Below are positions 19,241-30,020 of a stretch of DNA of 64,000 nucleotides, piece by piece. Source of the DNA: Halalkalibacter krulwichiae (GTDB lineage: Bacteria > Bacillota > Bacilli > Bacillales > Bacillaceae_D). The stretch is from contig NZ_CP020814.1 in NCBI RefSeq assembly GCF_002109385.1, positions 3,743,501-3,807,500 of the forward strand, in the 5' to 3' direction. Both the position numbers and the translations under genes were made by a program. The number at the start of each line of letters is the position of its first letter. Position 1 is the first letter of the stretch. Under the pieces are notes generated by a model. That model saw only the letters and a list, made by a program, of their open reading frames with translations, ran no database searches and was not told where the DNA came from.

Positions 19241-21757
19241 TTATTGTGCTGTTCCGCAGCAGTTTTTGTATTTCTTTCCGCTTCCGCACGTACAAGGATC
19301 GTTTCGTCCAACCGTTACTCCTTTACGGATTGGCTTGCGCTTTTTCGGTTGCTGCTCTGTGTTTTGCTGCATTGCTTTACCTTCTGCTACTTTTTGACGT
19401 TCAAGGTTTTGCTGCACTTGCGCTTTCATGATGTACATTGCCACTTCTTCTTCAATGGAATCGACCATTGCTTCAAACATTTCAAAGCCTTCAAAGCGGT
19501 ATTCACGAAGCGGATCATTTTGTCCGTAAGCACGTAAATGAATCCCTTGGCGAAGTTGGTCCATTTGGTCAATGTGATTCATCCACTTACGATCGACCGT
19601 ACGAAGCATGATCACTTTTTCAAATTCGCGCATATGCTCAGGTGTAAACTGCTCTTCTTTTTCGTTGTAGTTAGCCGTTACTTTTTCAACGATAAGATCA
19701 ACCATTTCCTCAGGATCTTTGCCTTTTAAGTCTTTCTCCGTTAGATCGTCTTCATTTAGTAGATTCGCTTTCATGTAATTGACGATCGCTGAAAGGTCCC
19801 AGTCCTCCGGCACTTCAGAATCCGGTGTGTGCAATTGAACCGTACGCTCAATGACAGATTTGATCATTTTCTCTACAATCGAACGTAGATTCTCGGACTC
19901 GAGAACTTCCATACGTTGTTTGTAGATGATCTCACGTTGTTCACGCATAACATCATCATATTGAAGAATTTGTTTACGTGCATCAAAGTTATTACCTTCT
20001 ACACGTTTTTGCGCTGTTTCAACGGCACGAGACACAAGCTTGCTTTCGATCGGCTCATCCTCTTCCATGCCAAGGCGATCCATCATTGCGCCCATACGCT
20101 CTGAACCGAAACGGCGCATCAATTCATCTTCCATCGATAAATAAAATTGCGTCGATCCCGGATCTCCTTGACGACCAGAACGTCCACGTAGCTGGTTGTC
20201 AATTCGACGACTCTCATGACGCTCTGTACCTAGTACGTGAAGTCCGCCCAATTCAAGTACGCCTTCTCCTAACTTAATGTCTGTTCCACGACCAGCCATA
20301 TTTGTTGCAATCGTTACAGCGCCTTTTTGACCTGCTCCTTCAATAATCTCCGCTTCTCTCTCATGGTTTTTCGCATTTAAAACATGATGCGGGATTTTAC
20401 GTTTTTTCAGGAGGCTTGAGACAAGCTCTGATGTTTCAACGCTAACTGTACCAACTAGAACAGGCTGGCCACTCTTGTACTTCTCGTCGATTTCATTGAC
20501 AACGGCTTTAAACTTCGCTTGCATCGTCTTGAAAATCAAATCTGGTTTATCGTCACGGGCAATTGGTTTATTCGTTGGAATAACCATAACGTCCATTCCG
20601 TAAATGTTACGGAACTCTTCTTCCTCGGTTTTTGCTGTACCCGTCATTCCGGCAAGCTTTTGGTATTTACGGAAGTAGTTTTGGAACGTAATCGACGCAA
20701 GCGTCATGCTTTCCTTTTGAATCTGCATGCCTTCTTTTGCTTCAATCGCTTGGTGTAAGCCATCGCTATAGCGACGTCCTTTCATTAGACGTCCTGTAAA
20801 TTGGTCAACGATCACGACTTCCCCGTCTTCAATCACATAATCAGTATCACGATGCATCACAACGTGGGCTTTTAATGATTGATTTAAATGATGGTTAAGC
20901 TGCACATGCTTTTGATCATAAAGGTTTTCAATGCCAAACGCACGCTCCGCTTTATTAACACCTTCTTCGGTTAATTGAACATTTTTTGTTTTTTCATCAA
21001 ACGTGTAGTCTTCTTCATTTTTTAAGACGCGAACGAATGAGTTCGCTTGTTGATAAAGCTGAGTTGAACGCTCTACAGAACCCGAAATAATTAACGGTGT
21101 TCGCGCCTCGTCAATTAAAATCGAGTCCACTTCATCGACTAAAGCAAAATGAAGCGGGCGTTGTACCATTTGCTCTTTGTAAAGCACCATGTTATCACGT
21201 AAATAATCAAATCCTAATTCGTTGTTTGTGCTGTATGTAACATCTGCTAAATACGCTTCTCGTTTTTCATCTTTCGAAAGATCAGAGGCATTTAATCCAA
21301 CTGTTAATCCTAAGAAACGGAAAAGCTCTCCCATGATTTCAAAGTCACGACGTGCTAAATATTCATTGACCGTAACAACATGGACTCCTTTTTCTGATAA
21401 GGCATTTAAGTAAACCGCTAATGTTCCAACAAGCGTTTTCCCTTCACCTGTTTTCATTTCCGCAATGTTTCCTTGATGGAGTGCAATCGCACCTAGTATC
21501 TGCACTGGATAAGGAGTCATGTTAAGGACACGGGTCGAAGCTTCTCTGACAACTGCAAACGCTTCGACTAATAAATCATCAAGCGATTCCCCTTTTTGGC
21601 AACGCTCTTTGAACTCTGCTGTTTTCGCACGAAGCTCCTCATCTGAAAGCTTCTTTATATCTGAAGCTAATGCTTCAACTTGGCCAACGATTTTTTCATT
21701 CTTCTTCACTTGTCGCTGACTCGGATCACCGATCACTTTTTTAAGTAAACCTAACAT
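19241..21757 (-). CDS. secA: Preprotein translocase ATPase SecA
   Basis: 838 residues. Walker A MKTGEGKT near residue 100, DEAD-type [15 protein letters not shown] near 208, preprotein cross-linking and helical scaffold regions, and the C-terminal zinc/SecB-type tail [15 protein letters not shown]. Drives Sec secretion of the flagellar-unrelated exported proteins, including the lipoproteins and hydrolases here. 69 bp upstream of prfB, the conserved secA-prfB pair. The 344-bp gap to the divergent gene at 22102 shows no further gene. Confidence 0.98.
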   Translation of the reverse strand: MLGLLKKVIGDPSQRQVKKNEKIVGQVEALASDIKKLSDEELRAKTAEFKERCQKGESLDDLLVEAFAVVREASTRVLNMTPYPVQILGAIALHQGNIAEMKTGEGKTLVGTLAVYLNALSEKGVHVVTVNEYLARRDFEIMGELFRFLGLTVGLNASDLSKDEKREAYLADVTYSTNNELGFDYLRDNMVLYKEQMVQRPLHFALVDEVDSILIDEARTPLIISGSVERSTQLYQQANSFVRVLKNEEDYTFDEKTKNVQLTEEGVNKAERAFGIENLYDQKHVQLNHHLNQSLKAHVVMHRDTDYVIEDGEVVIVDQFTGRLMKGRRYSDGLHQAIEAKEGMQIQKESMTLASITFQNYFRKYQKLAGMTGTAKTEEEEFRNIYGMDVMVIPTNKPIARDDKPDLIFKTMQAKFKAVVNEIDEKYKSGQPVLVGTVSVETSELVSSLLKKRKIPHHVLNAKNHEREAEIIEGAGQKGAVTIATNMAGRGTDIKLGEGVLELGGLHVLGTERHESRRIDNQLRGRSGRQGDPGSTQFYLSMEDELMRRFGSERMGAMMDRLGMEEDEPIESKLVSRAVETAQKRVEGNNFDARKQILQYDDVMREQREIIYKQRMEVLESENLRSIVEKMIKSVIERTVQLHTPDSEVPEDWDLSAIVNYMKANLLNEDDLTEKDLKGKDPEEMVDLIVEKVTANYNEKEEQFTPEHMREFEKVIMLRTVDRKWMNHIDQMDQLRQGIHLRAYGQNDPLREYRFEGFEMFEAMVDSIEEEVAMYIMKAQVQQNLERQKVAEGKAMQQNTEQQPKKRKPIRKGVTVGRNDPCTCGSGKKYKNCCGTAQ

Positions 21758-22101
21758 CCAATTCGCCCTCTCTTTTTTCAGCTCGTCCTACTTTCCAACG
21801 AGCATGACGCATTTTCACTAGCTTTAATTTTATCAGGTAAAAACAGGTCTTACAAGGGACACCCTCTTGACAAATATGTCGAAGCTCGTCAATTTCCTCT
21901 ACGATCTTTCTGACCAAGGAAGCAGAAAAGGAAAACTTGGGTGTTGTGACGATTTACCTTTATATATGAAGATTAAAATCTGCAGATAAAATGGGCTAGT
22001 GATAAGACTCTTACATTCAATCTAAATTGCCTCATTTATTTGTAAAACGAGAGTTGCTCCCTCCGCTTTTACCGCATAAGGTAAGCATGAGGAGGGATAT
22101 T

Positions 22102-22755
22102 ATGCGAATTTTAAACTGGGGAGTAGATTCCGCCGCTGCCGTAACAGAAGACTTGTACGAGTGCGTCGTAGGAAATTTTGGCCAACCAGATTTTTGGGGC
22201 CGTTACTTATCAACAATTCCAAATGTGAGTGAGGGACTTACCCTTGAAGAAGTACAATTGATTCATGATCGCGGTATGAAAATTATGACGATTTATAATA
22301 ATTTCAGTGCAGCCGTCGGTGAACGCGCCGGTGCGGTCGCCGCTCGCAATGCCATTTTTAAAGCACGTCAACTTGGTATAGAAGAAGGAAGTTTTTTGTT
22401 TGCAAATGTCGAACGATTTTTTGATACAGACGCAGCCTGGCTAACTGCATGGGTTGAAACACTATATAACAGCCCATATCGCCCAGGCATCTATGCTGAC
22501 CCTGATGAAGGACCATTTAACGCCGCTTTCTGCGAAGCAGCTGCTGCCAACCCTATCGTTCGCCAACAAAGCGTCATCTGGAGCGCCGAACCAGAGCCAG
22601 GAACAACCACAAAACAAAACGCCCCAAGACAATTCACCCCAAATCGCCCCGACTGCGACGCCAACGTCTGGGCCTGGCAATACGGCCGCGACGCCGACGA
22701 ATGCCCAATAGATACAGTCTTAATGGAGAATCGATTGTATAAAGAGTTATTTTAA
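22102..22755 (+). CDS. DUF1906 (glycoside hydrolase-like, Rv2525c-type) protein
   Basis: 217 residues from ATG 22102, chosen because GAGGAGGGAT precedes it; the longer frame upstream has no ribosome site. Begins MRILNWGVDSAAAV and shows the TIM-barrel-like pattern of DUF1906 proteins: GRYLSTIPNVSEGLT, HDRGMKIMTIYNNF, FANVERFFDTDAAWLTAW, GIYADPDEG, WAWQYGRDADECPIDTVLM. No signal peptide is visible. Related domains occur in cell-wall or spore-surface hydrolases; activity here is unproven. Only forward-strand gene in this stretch. Confidence 0.75.
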   Translation: MRILNWGVDSAAAVTEDLYECVVGNFGQPDFWGRYLSTIPNVSEGLTLEEVQLIHDRGMKIMTIYNNFSAAVGERAGAVAARNAIFKARQLGIEEGSFLFANVERFFDTDAAWLTAWVETLYNSPYRPGIYADPDEGPFNAAFCEAAAANPIVRQQSVIWSAEPEPGTTTKQNAPRQFTPNRPDCDANVWAWQYGRDADECPIDTVLMENRLYKELF

Positions 22756-23075
22756 AAAGGCGCCCTTTGCCTTTTTAAAATAACTCTTAAGCAATGAGCG
22801 CAGCCGGTGCCTTCCCTTAAGCCTTTTATGAGTGCCCTTCTCATAAAAGGTGCGCATCGTGCGGAGCCATTGCCTTCTTCGAAATCCCTCAAGAATCTTT
22901 TAAAAGGCGCCCTTTGCCTTTTTAAAATAACTCTTAAGCAATGAGCGCAGCCGATGCCTTCCCTTAAGCCTTTTATGAGTGCCCTTCTCTAAAAAGCGCG
23001 CATCGTGCGGAGCCATTGCCTTCTTCGAAATCCCCAAGAATCTTTTAAAAGGCGCCCTTTGCCTTTTTAAATAGA
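22742..23075. repeat. Array of structured repeats behind the DUF1906 gene
   Basis: A unit of about 145 bp occurs twice plus a third partial copy; the anchor GGCGCCCTTTGCC starts at 22759, 22906 and 23051. Each unit combines a hairpin AAAAAGGC/GCCTTTTT with the 82-83 bp GCAATG...CATTGC element (22791-22873 and 22938-23019) seen also at 13046. The first hairpin is a perfect 20-bp stem (22742-22790) that also serves as a terminator for the upstream gene. Confidence 0.8.
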
Positions 23076-23146
23076 AAAGGCAACGACAAGTACTCGCTTT
23101 TCGTCCCCTTCCTTTTAAATCCTAAAAAACTCATAAATTCCTTATA

Positions 23147-25215
23147 CTAACTCAATCTCAAACGATCACCTTCATCAAGATATGCTCGAACATGCTTTCT
23201 TGTATCTTTAAAGATATATTTTTTAGTACCTACTTTAATGATCGTTCCTTCCCACGCCTTATTGAGGTGAATCTTTTGATCAGCCGGGACTGCTATGACT
23301 GTTGCTGTACCAAAATCAGCTCCTGCTTCGTTTATCATTACGCCCATTTTGCCGTAGACTTCTCCCCCCGTACAATACCGTTTATCGTTAAATGTCCTGA
23401 AGCGTGAATCTTTGTATTTACACAACCCTTTCCTGTAATGCTGATGTCGCCACTACAGAAAAGCGAACTATTTGCTGCACTCGGAAGGATAATAGAAGAA
23501 TCAGGTTCAACAGGTGTTTGACTTACCTGATATAACTCTTTTAGTTTTTGCGACAGTTGAACTACTCGTTCAACTGAAACGGGCTTACTAGAAATTGATA
23601 AAAATACTTGTGCCATTTCACTTGAAACTTCTTTCCACTCTTCACGTTCTAAAAAGCGATCGGCCTTCCTAACAACTTTGACATATTTCTTCGCAAGTGA
23701 AGAAAAGCTTTTAAATTTTTTCTCAAGTAAAATCCGAATTAATGGCTGTAGGCCTCCTATAGAAAAGTCGCCGTTCTTAAAGGCCGGAGATTGTATTAAT
23801 TGACGAATAGCAGCGATGATGTTTTCCGTTTGAAATGAAAGTGGGCCTACAATCTTTCCTAGCTCTGCAACAATCATATTGTTTTTCCCAGCCGAAAGTT
23901 CCGACCCAGAAACATTTCCGTAGCAAAAAACCGCACCAGAGGCCGTCACCGTAGCCTGATTGACTTCCTTATGAACAATAATATCGCCTTCTGCCTCCAC
24001 AAGCATACTTTCGTCGATGTTCCCGATCACTTCTACGTCTCCAGTAAAGCGAATGTTTCCGGTAGTAATATCAACATTGCCGCGATGAGTTAATTTACGT
24101 AATATTTTCACCTTAACCATACGCCCTCTTTGTTCTAAATGAGGGCGCCCGGCTTCAATTGCAACCAATAGCTCGTTTACAAGTTCCATTCCTTTCCCGA
24201 TTACAAGGTTGACTGGATAAGTTGGCTTAGAAGAAATTTGTTCATTCGTTACAGTCCAACCGTCTTGTCCAGCAATCGGAGGATGGACAATCCCAACTAC
24301 TTCTCCAACTTTGACAGAGGGAATTTCCTTACTATCACGAAAATCAACACGGCCATTTTCGAGCTCTTTCGGCCCTTGTTGCATCTTTAGTTGGACAAGC
24401 GCTTCTACCCAACCGTCTTTGCCTTGTTTTGCCTCAAGCCCTGTTGCAATTTCAAAACTACCCGGTGTCTTTGCTTGCGACGCTTCTCTTATCGCCTCTT
24501 CATTTACTCCTCGGCTAATTTTTAAAGCATGTAATTTTTGCAAGACTATGTCATAGGTCAATTCGTTATAAGCTTCTTTGATTTGTTTAGCATGAATGGT
24601 AAGGTGCTTTTCTGGCTTATGATCAGGAATGCTTCGAGTCAACTTATAACCTGGCTCAACATGTAAGAGAACCTTTAATTTCTGTGGGGACAATTTGATG
24701 CTCCATTTTGTTGGAGTCTGCTCATTTTTTGTCTGCAACACATAAGTCTCGTTCTCGGTTACGATGACTTTTCTTTCTTTAATAACTTGTTCGTCTTTTA
24801 AAAGCTTAACCCCATCCGTGATCGTAATCATCGCTAGCTGTTTCGGTGCACTTTTCACATATAATTGGCCATCTTTCACCCAAGCTTTTCCGACCGTTTC
24901 TTCTGTAAAATGATTCGCAACGTTACGCTCTGCTTCCTGCTCATTCCAATCGGTTTCTTTAGTTGGGATTTGATTCACGATGTCTTCAAGAGTTGTATGA
25001 GAATCAGTTTGAGTCGAGGCTTCGCTCTTGGGAGAAAACACAGAATCCCTCATTATAAGTTTGACGATGGCATCTCTTGAGCCAATTTTCAAAAAACCTT
25101 TTGCTTCATTTTGAACGATTTCAATAGTAACGTCTTCTATAGTTGCATTCAGTACTATTAATCCACGTTGTATCGCCTCATTAATGTTTTTACCCTTTGA
25201 TATGATTGTTTTCAT
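23147..25215 (-). CDS. FapA family (DUF342) flagellar assembly protein A (1-nt frameshift)
   Basis: Starts MKTIISKGKNINEAIQRGLI at 25215, a Jag-N-like N-terminal region (about 1-55). The central DUF342 body has KEIPSVKVGEVVGIVHPPIAG followed by beta-helix repeats (GNVDITTGNIRFTGDVEVIG, GDIIVHKEV, GAVFCYGNV). The C-terminal 91 residues (GGEVYGKMGVMINEAGADFG) are in another frame; the coding strand has six G at 23364-23369 where seven would read VRGGEVYG. Restored length about 689 residues. FapA proteins occur with flagellar genes and are thought to affect cell polarity or flagellar assembly; nearby fli and flg operons fit. Confidence 0.83.
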
Positions 25216-25384
25216 GTAAACTCACCTGTATTTTATTAGAATGCGAAAGCTCACCCAACATAGATTATCTTTCAATTAGAACAACTTAATTGAAGGGAAA
25301 CCCTTATATCTTTTTTATCGACCTTTCGCCCTTTTACTTCCAGTGGTAATATTTTCCTGTTAGGTAACCATCCGCTACTACAAT

Positions 25385-25416
25385 AAAAAAGAGCACAGCC
25401 GCGTGTGGCTGCACTC
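25385..25416 (-). terminator. Terminator of hpf
   Basis: Stem AGAGTGCAGCC/GGCTGTGCTCT followed by six T on the minus strand. Confidence 0.87.
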
Positions 25417-25427
25417 TCCTTTTCAAC

Positions 25428-25979
25428 TTAAGCTTCAGGCTCAATCAAGCCATATTTTCCGTCTTTACGCTTATATACAACATTTGTTGAACCGTTAACG
25501 GCATCCGAGTAAACAAAGAAACTATGACCTAACATGTCCATTTGTAAAATGGCTTCCTCTGCATCCATCGGTTTTAAATTAAAACGTTTTTTCCGAACCA
25601 CTTCAAGCTCATCTGTTATTACAGGCTCATTTTCTAGTGGCTCTAGATCATTTTTAAACATATATTTCAAGCTTCCCTCTTGGCGAAACTTGCGATTAAC
25701 TTTTGTTTTATGTTTACGGATTTGTCGTTCTAATTTCTCAACGACATTGTCAATAGCCGCATACATATCAGAATGCTTTTCTTCTCCTCTTAGTAAGAGC
25801 TGAGGTAATGGAATTGTTACTTCGATGATATGCTGATTGTTTAGTACCTGCATGCGCACGTTGACATCAGCAATCGGTGTTGTATCGAAGTAACGCTCAA
25901 GCTTCCCGACTTTTTTTTCTACATAGTCTCGTAACGCTGGAGTTACTTCCATATTTTCACCACGGATATTATAGTTCAT
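25428..25979 (-). CDS. hpf: Long-form ribosome hibernation promoting factor
   Basis: 183 residues from ATG 25979 (AAGGAGGAG upstream). The N-terminal domain (1-100; MNYNIRGENMEVTPALRDYV) binds the 30S subunit, and the C-terminal dimerisation domain (about 125-183; EEAILQMDMLGHSFFVYSDA) joins two 70S ribosomes into 100S dimers in stationary phase or stress. A SigB-like promoter lies upstream; B. subtilis hpf (yvyD) is SigB/SigH controlled. Confidence 0.96.
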   Translation of the reverse strand: MNYNIRGENMEVTPALRDYVEKKVGKLERYFDTTPIADVNVRMQVLNNQHIIEVTIPLPQLLLRGEEKHSDMYAAIDNVVEKLERQIRKHKTKVNRKFRQEGSLKYMFKNDLEPLENEPVITDELEVVRKKRFNLKPMDAEEAILQMDMLGHSFFVYSDAVNGSTNVVYKRKDGKYGLIEPEA

Positions 25980-26015
25980 AAACAACTCCTCCTTTTTCTA
26001 TGTACTTATTTCTAT

Positions 26016-26042
26016 TTACCCCACTGAAACTCCTTCTTAAAC
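26016..26042 (-). promoter_or_regulatory. SigB-like promoter of hpf
   Basis: Minus strand GTTTAA, 15 nt, GGGTAA, close to the general-stress SigB consensus (GTTTaa-N12-15-GGGWAW), 37 bp upstream of the hpf start. Confidence 0.6.
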
Positions 26043-26129
26043 ATGAAAATTACTGAAAAATATGGCAATTTTGTTACTTTATAATTTATTATCATTAGCC
26101 GCGTTTTAGTCCATTTCTAATGGAAAAAA

Positions 26130-28023
26130 ATCGAGTAGGAGGAGGTGTTTAGCCTCCGACCTCTCACACCACCGTACGTACGGGTCCGTATACGGCGGTT
26201 CAATAAGTTAAGTGTGTTTAGAATTTATCGAGGAATATAGTTGAGTAAGATTGAGTAATCCAATTCGTTCAAGAAGATGATTTGGTATCGCGGTATTTAA
26301 GATGAAACTATTTGAAATATGCCAGTAGCCTTTCCGAGTGTTTGCCCACTCCCAAGCCTTTTGTTTGGGGATTTTTAGTTTGATAAGACTTTTAAAGCGA
26401 GTTTTAACCTTCTTCCACCTTTTCCAGATTATTTGTCTAATCCTTCGACGTATCCAACGATCAATTTCTTGAACATAGGTTTTCACAAGACCAACCCCAT
26501 AATAGTTGATCCACCCCCTAGTTACTTGGTTGACCTCCTTGATGATCTCACGGATCTCTCCTGGTCGTTTGCGGGAAGTTAGTTTTCCTACTTTTTCTTC
26601 GAGGCTCTTTTTCGCCTTAGTATGCGGACGGACTTGTGCTCCATTTCTTGTTGGATGTATACAGAACCCTAGAAACTTCCGTTTCGTCGGTTTACCAACT
26701 TCACTCTTCTCCTTATTCACCGTTAGCTTTAGTTTTTCTTCAAGAAATTTTGTAATGCTTTTTAATACTCTCTCTCCAGCCCTTTGGCTTTTCACGTAAA
26801 TGTTACAGTCATCTGCGTAGCGGATAAACTTATGACCACGCCTTTCTAGTTCTAGGTCCAGTTGGTGAAGATAGGCGTTACTAAGAAGCGGTGATAGATT
26901 TCCTCCTTGAGGAGTTCCAACCTCGCTTGGCTCATATTTTTCACCAATCATAATGCCACTTCGCAGGAATTTACGAATTAGCTTAAGCACTATTGGGTCC
27001 TGAATAAATTCCTCTACATGATACATGAGTTTATCATGGTTGACTGTATCGAAGTACTGCTTCATATCAATGTCTACCACGTATCGGTATCTCTCTTCAT
27101 AGTACTGTTTTGCTTTTCCGATTGCGTCGTGAGCACTTCGGTTTGGGCGGAAGCCAAAACTGTTTTCGGAGAAATGGGGGTTGATCCATTTTTCAATTAC
27201 TTGAAGAATCGCTTGTTGGACAAGTCGGTCTTTGACCGTGGGAATTCCTAGCTTTCTTTTTGAACCATCCTGCTTCGGAATTTCAACCCGCTTAACGGGT
27301 TGTGGTTGATACGTTCCATCTTTAATGGAAAGCACAAGAGACCTTCTCTCTTCGGCTAAGAATAGTGGCAATTTGTCTACCGTCATTCCGTCTATCCCAG
27401 GTTTTCCTTTGTTCTTCTTGACTCTTTTATAAGCCCTATTGAGGTTATCTCGATCAATAATCTCGCTGATCAATTCTGAACTTTCACCATCTCTTCTTCT
27501 AGGTTCAGCGTGAAGTATACTGCACGCTTCCGCTTTATGTTCAGGTTCCACCTTATGTTCTAGCAGGTAGCCATCTTTTGATGTTTTCTGTGGTCGATGC
27601 ATACTTCTCACCTCCGTTAGTTCCAAGATTCTTATTGTTCGGTCCTTCATCCACTGGACTACTATGACCTCTGCTGACTTCTTACCGTTCACAAGCTCAT
27701 CACTGAACTCGTTGTTTTCTTATGAAATTTCTTCATCTCGAAAACCCCGGTAAGACCTCCCCGGGTAAGTCTAACCGCTTTCCTCTCGTAGACACTGGAT
27801 TTACTGTAGGAGATTCGGGCAGTGTTGGACTTCGTTTTGTATAGGAAACTCGTCCGTCCCCAGCCAGCCTTATATCCAGTTTCTGTTCGTTGTCCCGAGA
27901 TTTTGCGTCCGGCTTCCTTCAGATTCTAGGTCACCCTAGACACCCTTGCCATTCGCTAACAGTTCCCACTGCCAAGCCTGTAGTGGACTTACACCACCTA
28001 GCTGTTAGACATGCCGGGCACAC
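26130..28023 (-). mobile_element. Group II intron, bacterial class C-like
   Basis: The 5' boundary GTGTGCCCGGCATG lies right after the T tract of the csp terminator. An approximately 420-nt structured 5' RNA is followed by the reverse transcriptase gene, a domain V-type hairpin (GAACCGCCGTATACGG ... CCGTACGTACGG, 26160-26200) and a domain VI hairpin GGAGG..CCTCC ending CTACTCGAT. Insertion directly behind a rho-independent terminator, lack of an endonuclease domain and about 1.9 kb length fit class C introns. Ends are estimated to a few bases. Confidence 0.88.
26208..27602 (-). CDS. ltrA: Group II intron reverse transcriptase/maturase
   Basis: 464 residues from the ATG preceded by GGAGGTGAGAAGT; a GTG 30 codons upstream is possible. 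RT domain with KPGIDGMT, RKLGIPTVKDRLVQQAI, SFGFRPNRSAHDAI, DIDMKQYFDTV, GTPQGGNLSPLLSN and the catalytic YADD (about residue 265), then maturase domain X (VNQVTRGWINYYGVGL). No HNH endonuclease domain is present after domain X, as in class C intron proteins. Frame intact, so the intron may still be mobile. Confidence 0.95.
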   Translation of the reverse strand: MHRPQKTSKDGYLLEHKVEPEHKAEACSILHAEPRRRDGESSELISEIIDRDNLNRAYKRVKKNKGKPGIDGMTVDKLPLFLAEERRSLVLSIKDGTYQPQPVKRVEIPKQDGSKRKLGIPTVKDRLVQQAILQVIEKWINPHFSENSFGFRPNRSAHDAIGKAKQYYEERYRYVVDIDMKQYFDTVNHDKLMYHVEEFIQDPIVLKLIRKFLRSGIMIGEKYEPSEVGTPQGGNLSPLLSNAYLHQLDLELERRGHKFIRYADDCNIYVKSQRAGERVLKSITKFLEEKLKLTVNKEKSEVGKPTKRKFLGFCIHPTRNGAQVRPHTKAKKSLEEKVGKLTSRKRPGEIREIIKEVNQVTRGWINYYGVGLVKTYVQEIDRWIRRRIRQIIWKRWKKVKTRFKSLIKLKIPKQKAWEWANTRKGYWHISNSFILNTAIPNHLLERIGLLNLTQLYSSINSKHT

Positions 28024-28027
28024 TATG

Positions 28028-28059
28028 AAAAAGCTCATCCCAGAAAACTGAGATGAGCT
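28028..28059 (-). terminator. Terminator of csp, target of the intron
   Basis: Stem AGCTCATC/GATGAGCT followed by TTTTT on the minus strand. The intron begins about four bases after the T tract. Confidence 0.88.
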
Positions 28060-28101
28060 GTATGGTTTTAGCTATTATTCATTTTCCAACAGGAATGTGA
28101 A

Positions 28102-28299
28102 TTAAAGCTTAACTACGTTCGCAGCTTGAGGACCACGAGCACCTTCAACGATTTCGAATTCTACGTCTTGACCTTCGTCTAAAGACTTGAAGCCTTCAGA
28201 GTTGATTGCTGAGAAGTGTACGAATACATCGTCTCCGTCTTCGCGCTCGATGAAACCAAATCCTTTTTCTGCGTTAAACCATTTTACTTTTCCTTGCAT
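28102..28299 (-). CDS. Cold-shock protein (CspB/CspC type)
   Basis: 65-residue single-domain RNA chaperone. RNP1 KGFGFIE and RNP2 VFVHFSAI are intact; acidic composition as in mesophilic bacilli. Own terminator. The 358-bp upstream region to 28658 has no ORF and may hold a cold-shock leader, though no consensus box was identified. Confidence 0.95.
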   Translation of the reverse strand: MQGKVKWFNAEKGFGFIEREDGDDVFVHFSAINSEGFKSLDEGQDVEFEIVEGARGPQAANVVKL

Positions 28300-28658
28300 G
28301 CTTTCACATTCCCTTCATAACTAAATTGCTGTGGTAATTTCCACACTTTTACTATAACAGCGCTCTCATAAAATTGTCAAACCATTATAAGTCTGACAAC
28401 TCGCCAAAAATCAACATTTTCTTTGTTTTCGACGAATAAAATGGTTGCGCTTACACCATTTTATTTTTTCCCTAAATTTACCTGACTTTTTCTTACCACA
28501 AATGATCATTTTTAAGTTTGTACAAATAAGCTGTGAACTATTCTTACACACTTCATTGACCTAACAACTTTTTCCCTATTACAATATATTCAGGATAAAA
28601 CAAAAGGCAACGAAAGACGACAACCTATACAATCAATCAATCATTCTTTTGTCCCCGT

Positions 28659-28901
28659 TCACTCTTTTGCCGTTATGTATTTTACATATTCCCCATACAT
28701 CTCGGCAAATGAGGTTAAAAAGGTGTCGAAGCGCCTCACTTCTTGAGGTTTTATGCAAGCCCTCGCCTTCGCCCTTTTAGATAGGAGGATGACGCGAACC
28801 TTTCTAATGATCACAATCACAAAATATCGTATCCTCCCCTTGTCCACACATCTATATCTTGTGCCCTTGTTATCAAACAAAGTTTGCGCTACATCCTCCA
28901 C
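28659..28901 (-). CDS. Hypothetical small basic protein
   Basis: Possible 80-residue protein from GTG 28901 (AAAAGG upstream, MEDVAQTLFDNKGTRYRCVD). A longer frame reaches 29006 but runs into the promoter of the divergent lipoprotein gene. Contains a hydrophobic Arg-flanked stretch (RYFVIVIIRKVRVILL). I do not recognise the family, and the codon choice is not convincing. Could be a decayed gene or a chance frame. Confidence 0.3.
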   Translation of the reverse strand: MEDVAQTLFDNKGTRYRCVDKGRIRYFVIVIIRKVRVILLSKRAKARACIKPQEVRRFDTFLTSFAEMYGEYVKYITAKE

Positions 28902-28988
28902 TGTTTTCAACCTTTTGTCTCTATATAAATTAGTAAAACTTTGGTAAAATGAGGTGGTGTTGTGTAAATCAAACAAGGGGGTTCTTAC

Positions 28989-29891
28989 ATGGGGAATTTC
29001 AAACACTGGTTGGTCATTCTCTGCGGTCTTATTGCCTTATCTGCCTGCAGTGAATCAACATCAGTAGAGTCGACAGACCCTAAGCCGAACGAAACAAACG
29101 AAGCAGAGTTTACGGTCGAAGAAATTTTACAAAAGTCAATCGAGGCGATGAACGATGTTCAAAGTCTTTCTACCGAAATGAATATGATTCAAGAAATGGA
29201 ATTGCCACAAGATGAACAATATTCATCAAACATCCTTGTATATATGGAATTAACACAAGAACCTTTCAATATGTATCAAAAAATCAGTATGGACCTGCCT
29301 GAAGTAGGGCTAAGTGAAACTGAACTTTATATGGTTGAAGACACATTTTACTTCAAAGATCCAATGGAAGAGTCTTGGTTTACATATCCTGATGATCTTG
29401 CTGCTACTCTTCGCGAACTCGAGAGCGAACAATTCTCGACTAACGAACAGCTTGATCTGCTTTTAAAAAATGCTGATCTTCTCTCTTATACAGAAGATGA
29501 AGAGCACTATATTATTACAGTCGAAGGTTCTCCTGACTTGCTGCAAGACTTTGCACAAGAATTAAATGGCCTTGTTCACGACGAGATGACAGGTGACATT
29601 AATCAATTAATGATGATGTCAGACATTCAAGAGCTCAATTACACACTTTACATCGAAAAGGACACATTCATGCAAACAAAAATGGATATGTCCATGGCTT
29701 TTGAACTCTCAATGGATGGCGAACAAATCACGATTAAAACAGATACGCAAGCTTCATTTGATAATTTCAATGGCTACAGTGAAATTACTGTTCCAGAAGC
29801 AGTTATAAAAGAAGCCGAAGAATTTAACCTTGAGTTTACAGAATTTGAGGATTTTGAAGAATTCGACGTAGACGAAGAACTTGATGATTAA
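28989..29891 (+). CDS. DUF6612-like lipoprotein
   Basis: 300 residues; ATG behind AAGGGGG. Signal peptide with lipobox ALSAC near residue 19, then an acidic linker and a LolA/LppX-like pattern (EEILQKSIEAMNDVQSLSTE; long alternating beta strands with Met- and Glu-rich composition). Ends in a strongly acidic tail (EFEDFEEFDVDEELDD). Resembles small secreted bacillus lipoproteins of the DUF6612 type; ligand unknown. Stands alone with its own terminator. Confidence 0.7.
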   Translation: MGNFKHWLVILCGLIALSACSESTSVESTDPKPNETNEAEFTVEEILQKSIEAMNDVQSLSTEMNMIQEMELPQDEQYSSNILVYMELTQEPFNMYQKISMDLPEVGLSETELYMVEDTFYFKDPMEESWFTYPDDLAATLRELESEQFSTNEQLDLLLKNADLLSYTEDEEHYIITVEGSPDLLQDFAQELNGLVHDEMTGDINQLMMMSDIQELNYTLYIEKDTFMQTKMDMSMAFELSMDGEQITIKTDTQASFDNFNGYSEITVPEAVIKEAEEFNLEFTEFEDFEEFDVDEELDD

Positions 29892-29946
29892 TTAGGAGAA
29901 AAGCAACAGGTCTGGTTATGTTTAATGAAACTTCCATATTACAGTG

Positions 29947-29985
29947 AAAGCCGCATTGGTTATTGCCAATGCGGCTTTCTATTTT
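29947..29985 (+). terminator. Terminator of the lipoprotein gene
   Basis: 13-bp perfect stem AAAGCCGCATTGG/CCAATGCGGCTTT, then a T-rich tail. Confidence 0.88.
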
Positions 29986-30020
29986 AGAAACAGCCTTTTT
30001 CTAGCTTCTGAAGCTTTAGT

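Noticed and set aside
26208..27602. Defence-type (DRT/retron) reverse transcriptase
   Set aside because: Clear group II intron maturase domain X plus domain V/VI RNA downstream and an intron 5' end; no retron ncRNA or effector gene.
28753..28947. Plus-strand 64-codon ORF upstream of the lipoprotein gene
   Set aside because: No ribosome site, runs into the lipoprotein promoter region, unlikely amino-acid composition.
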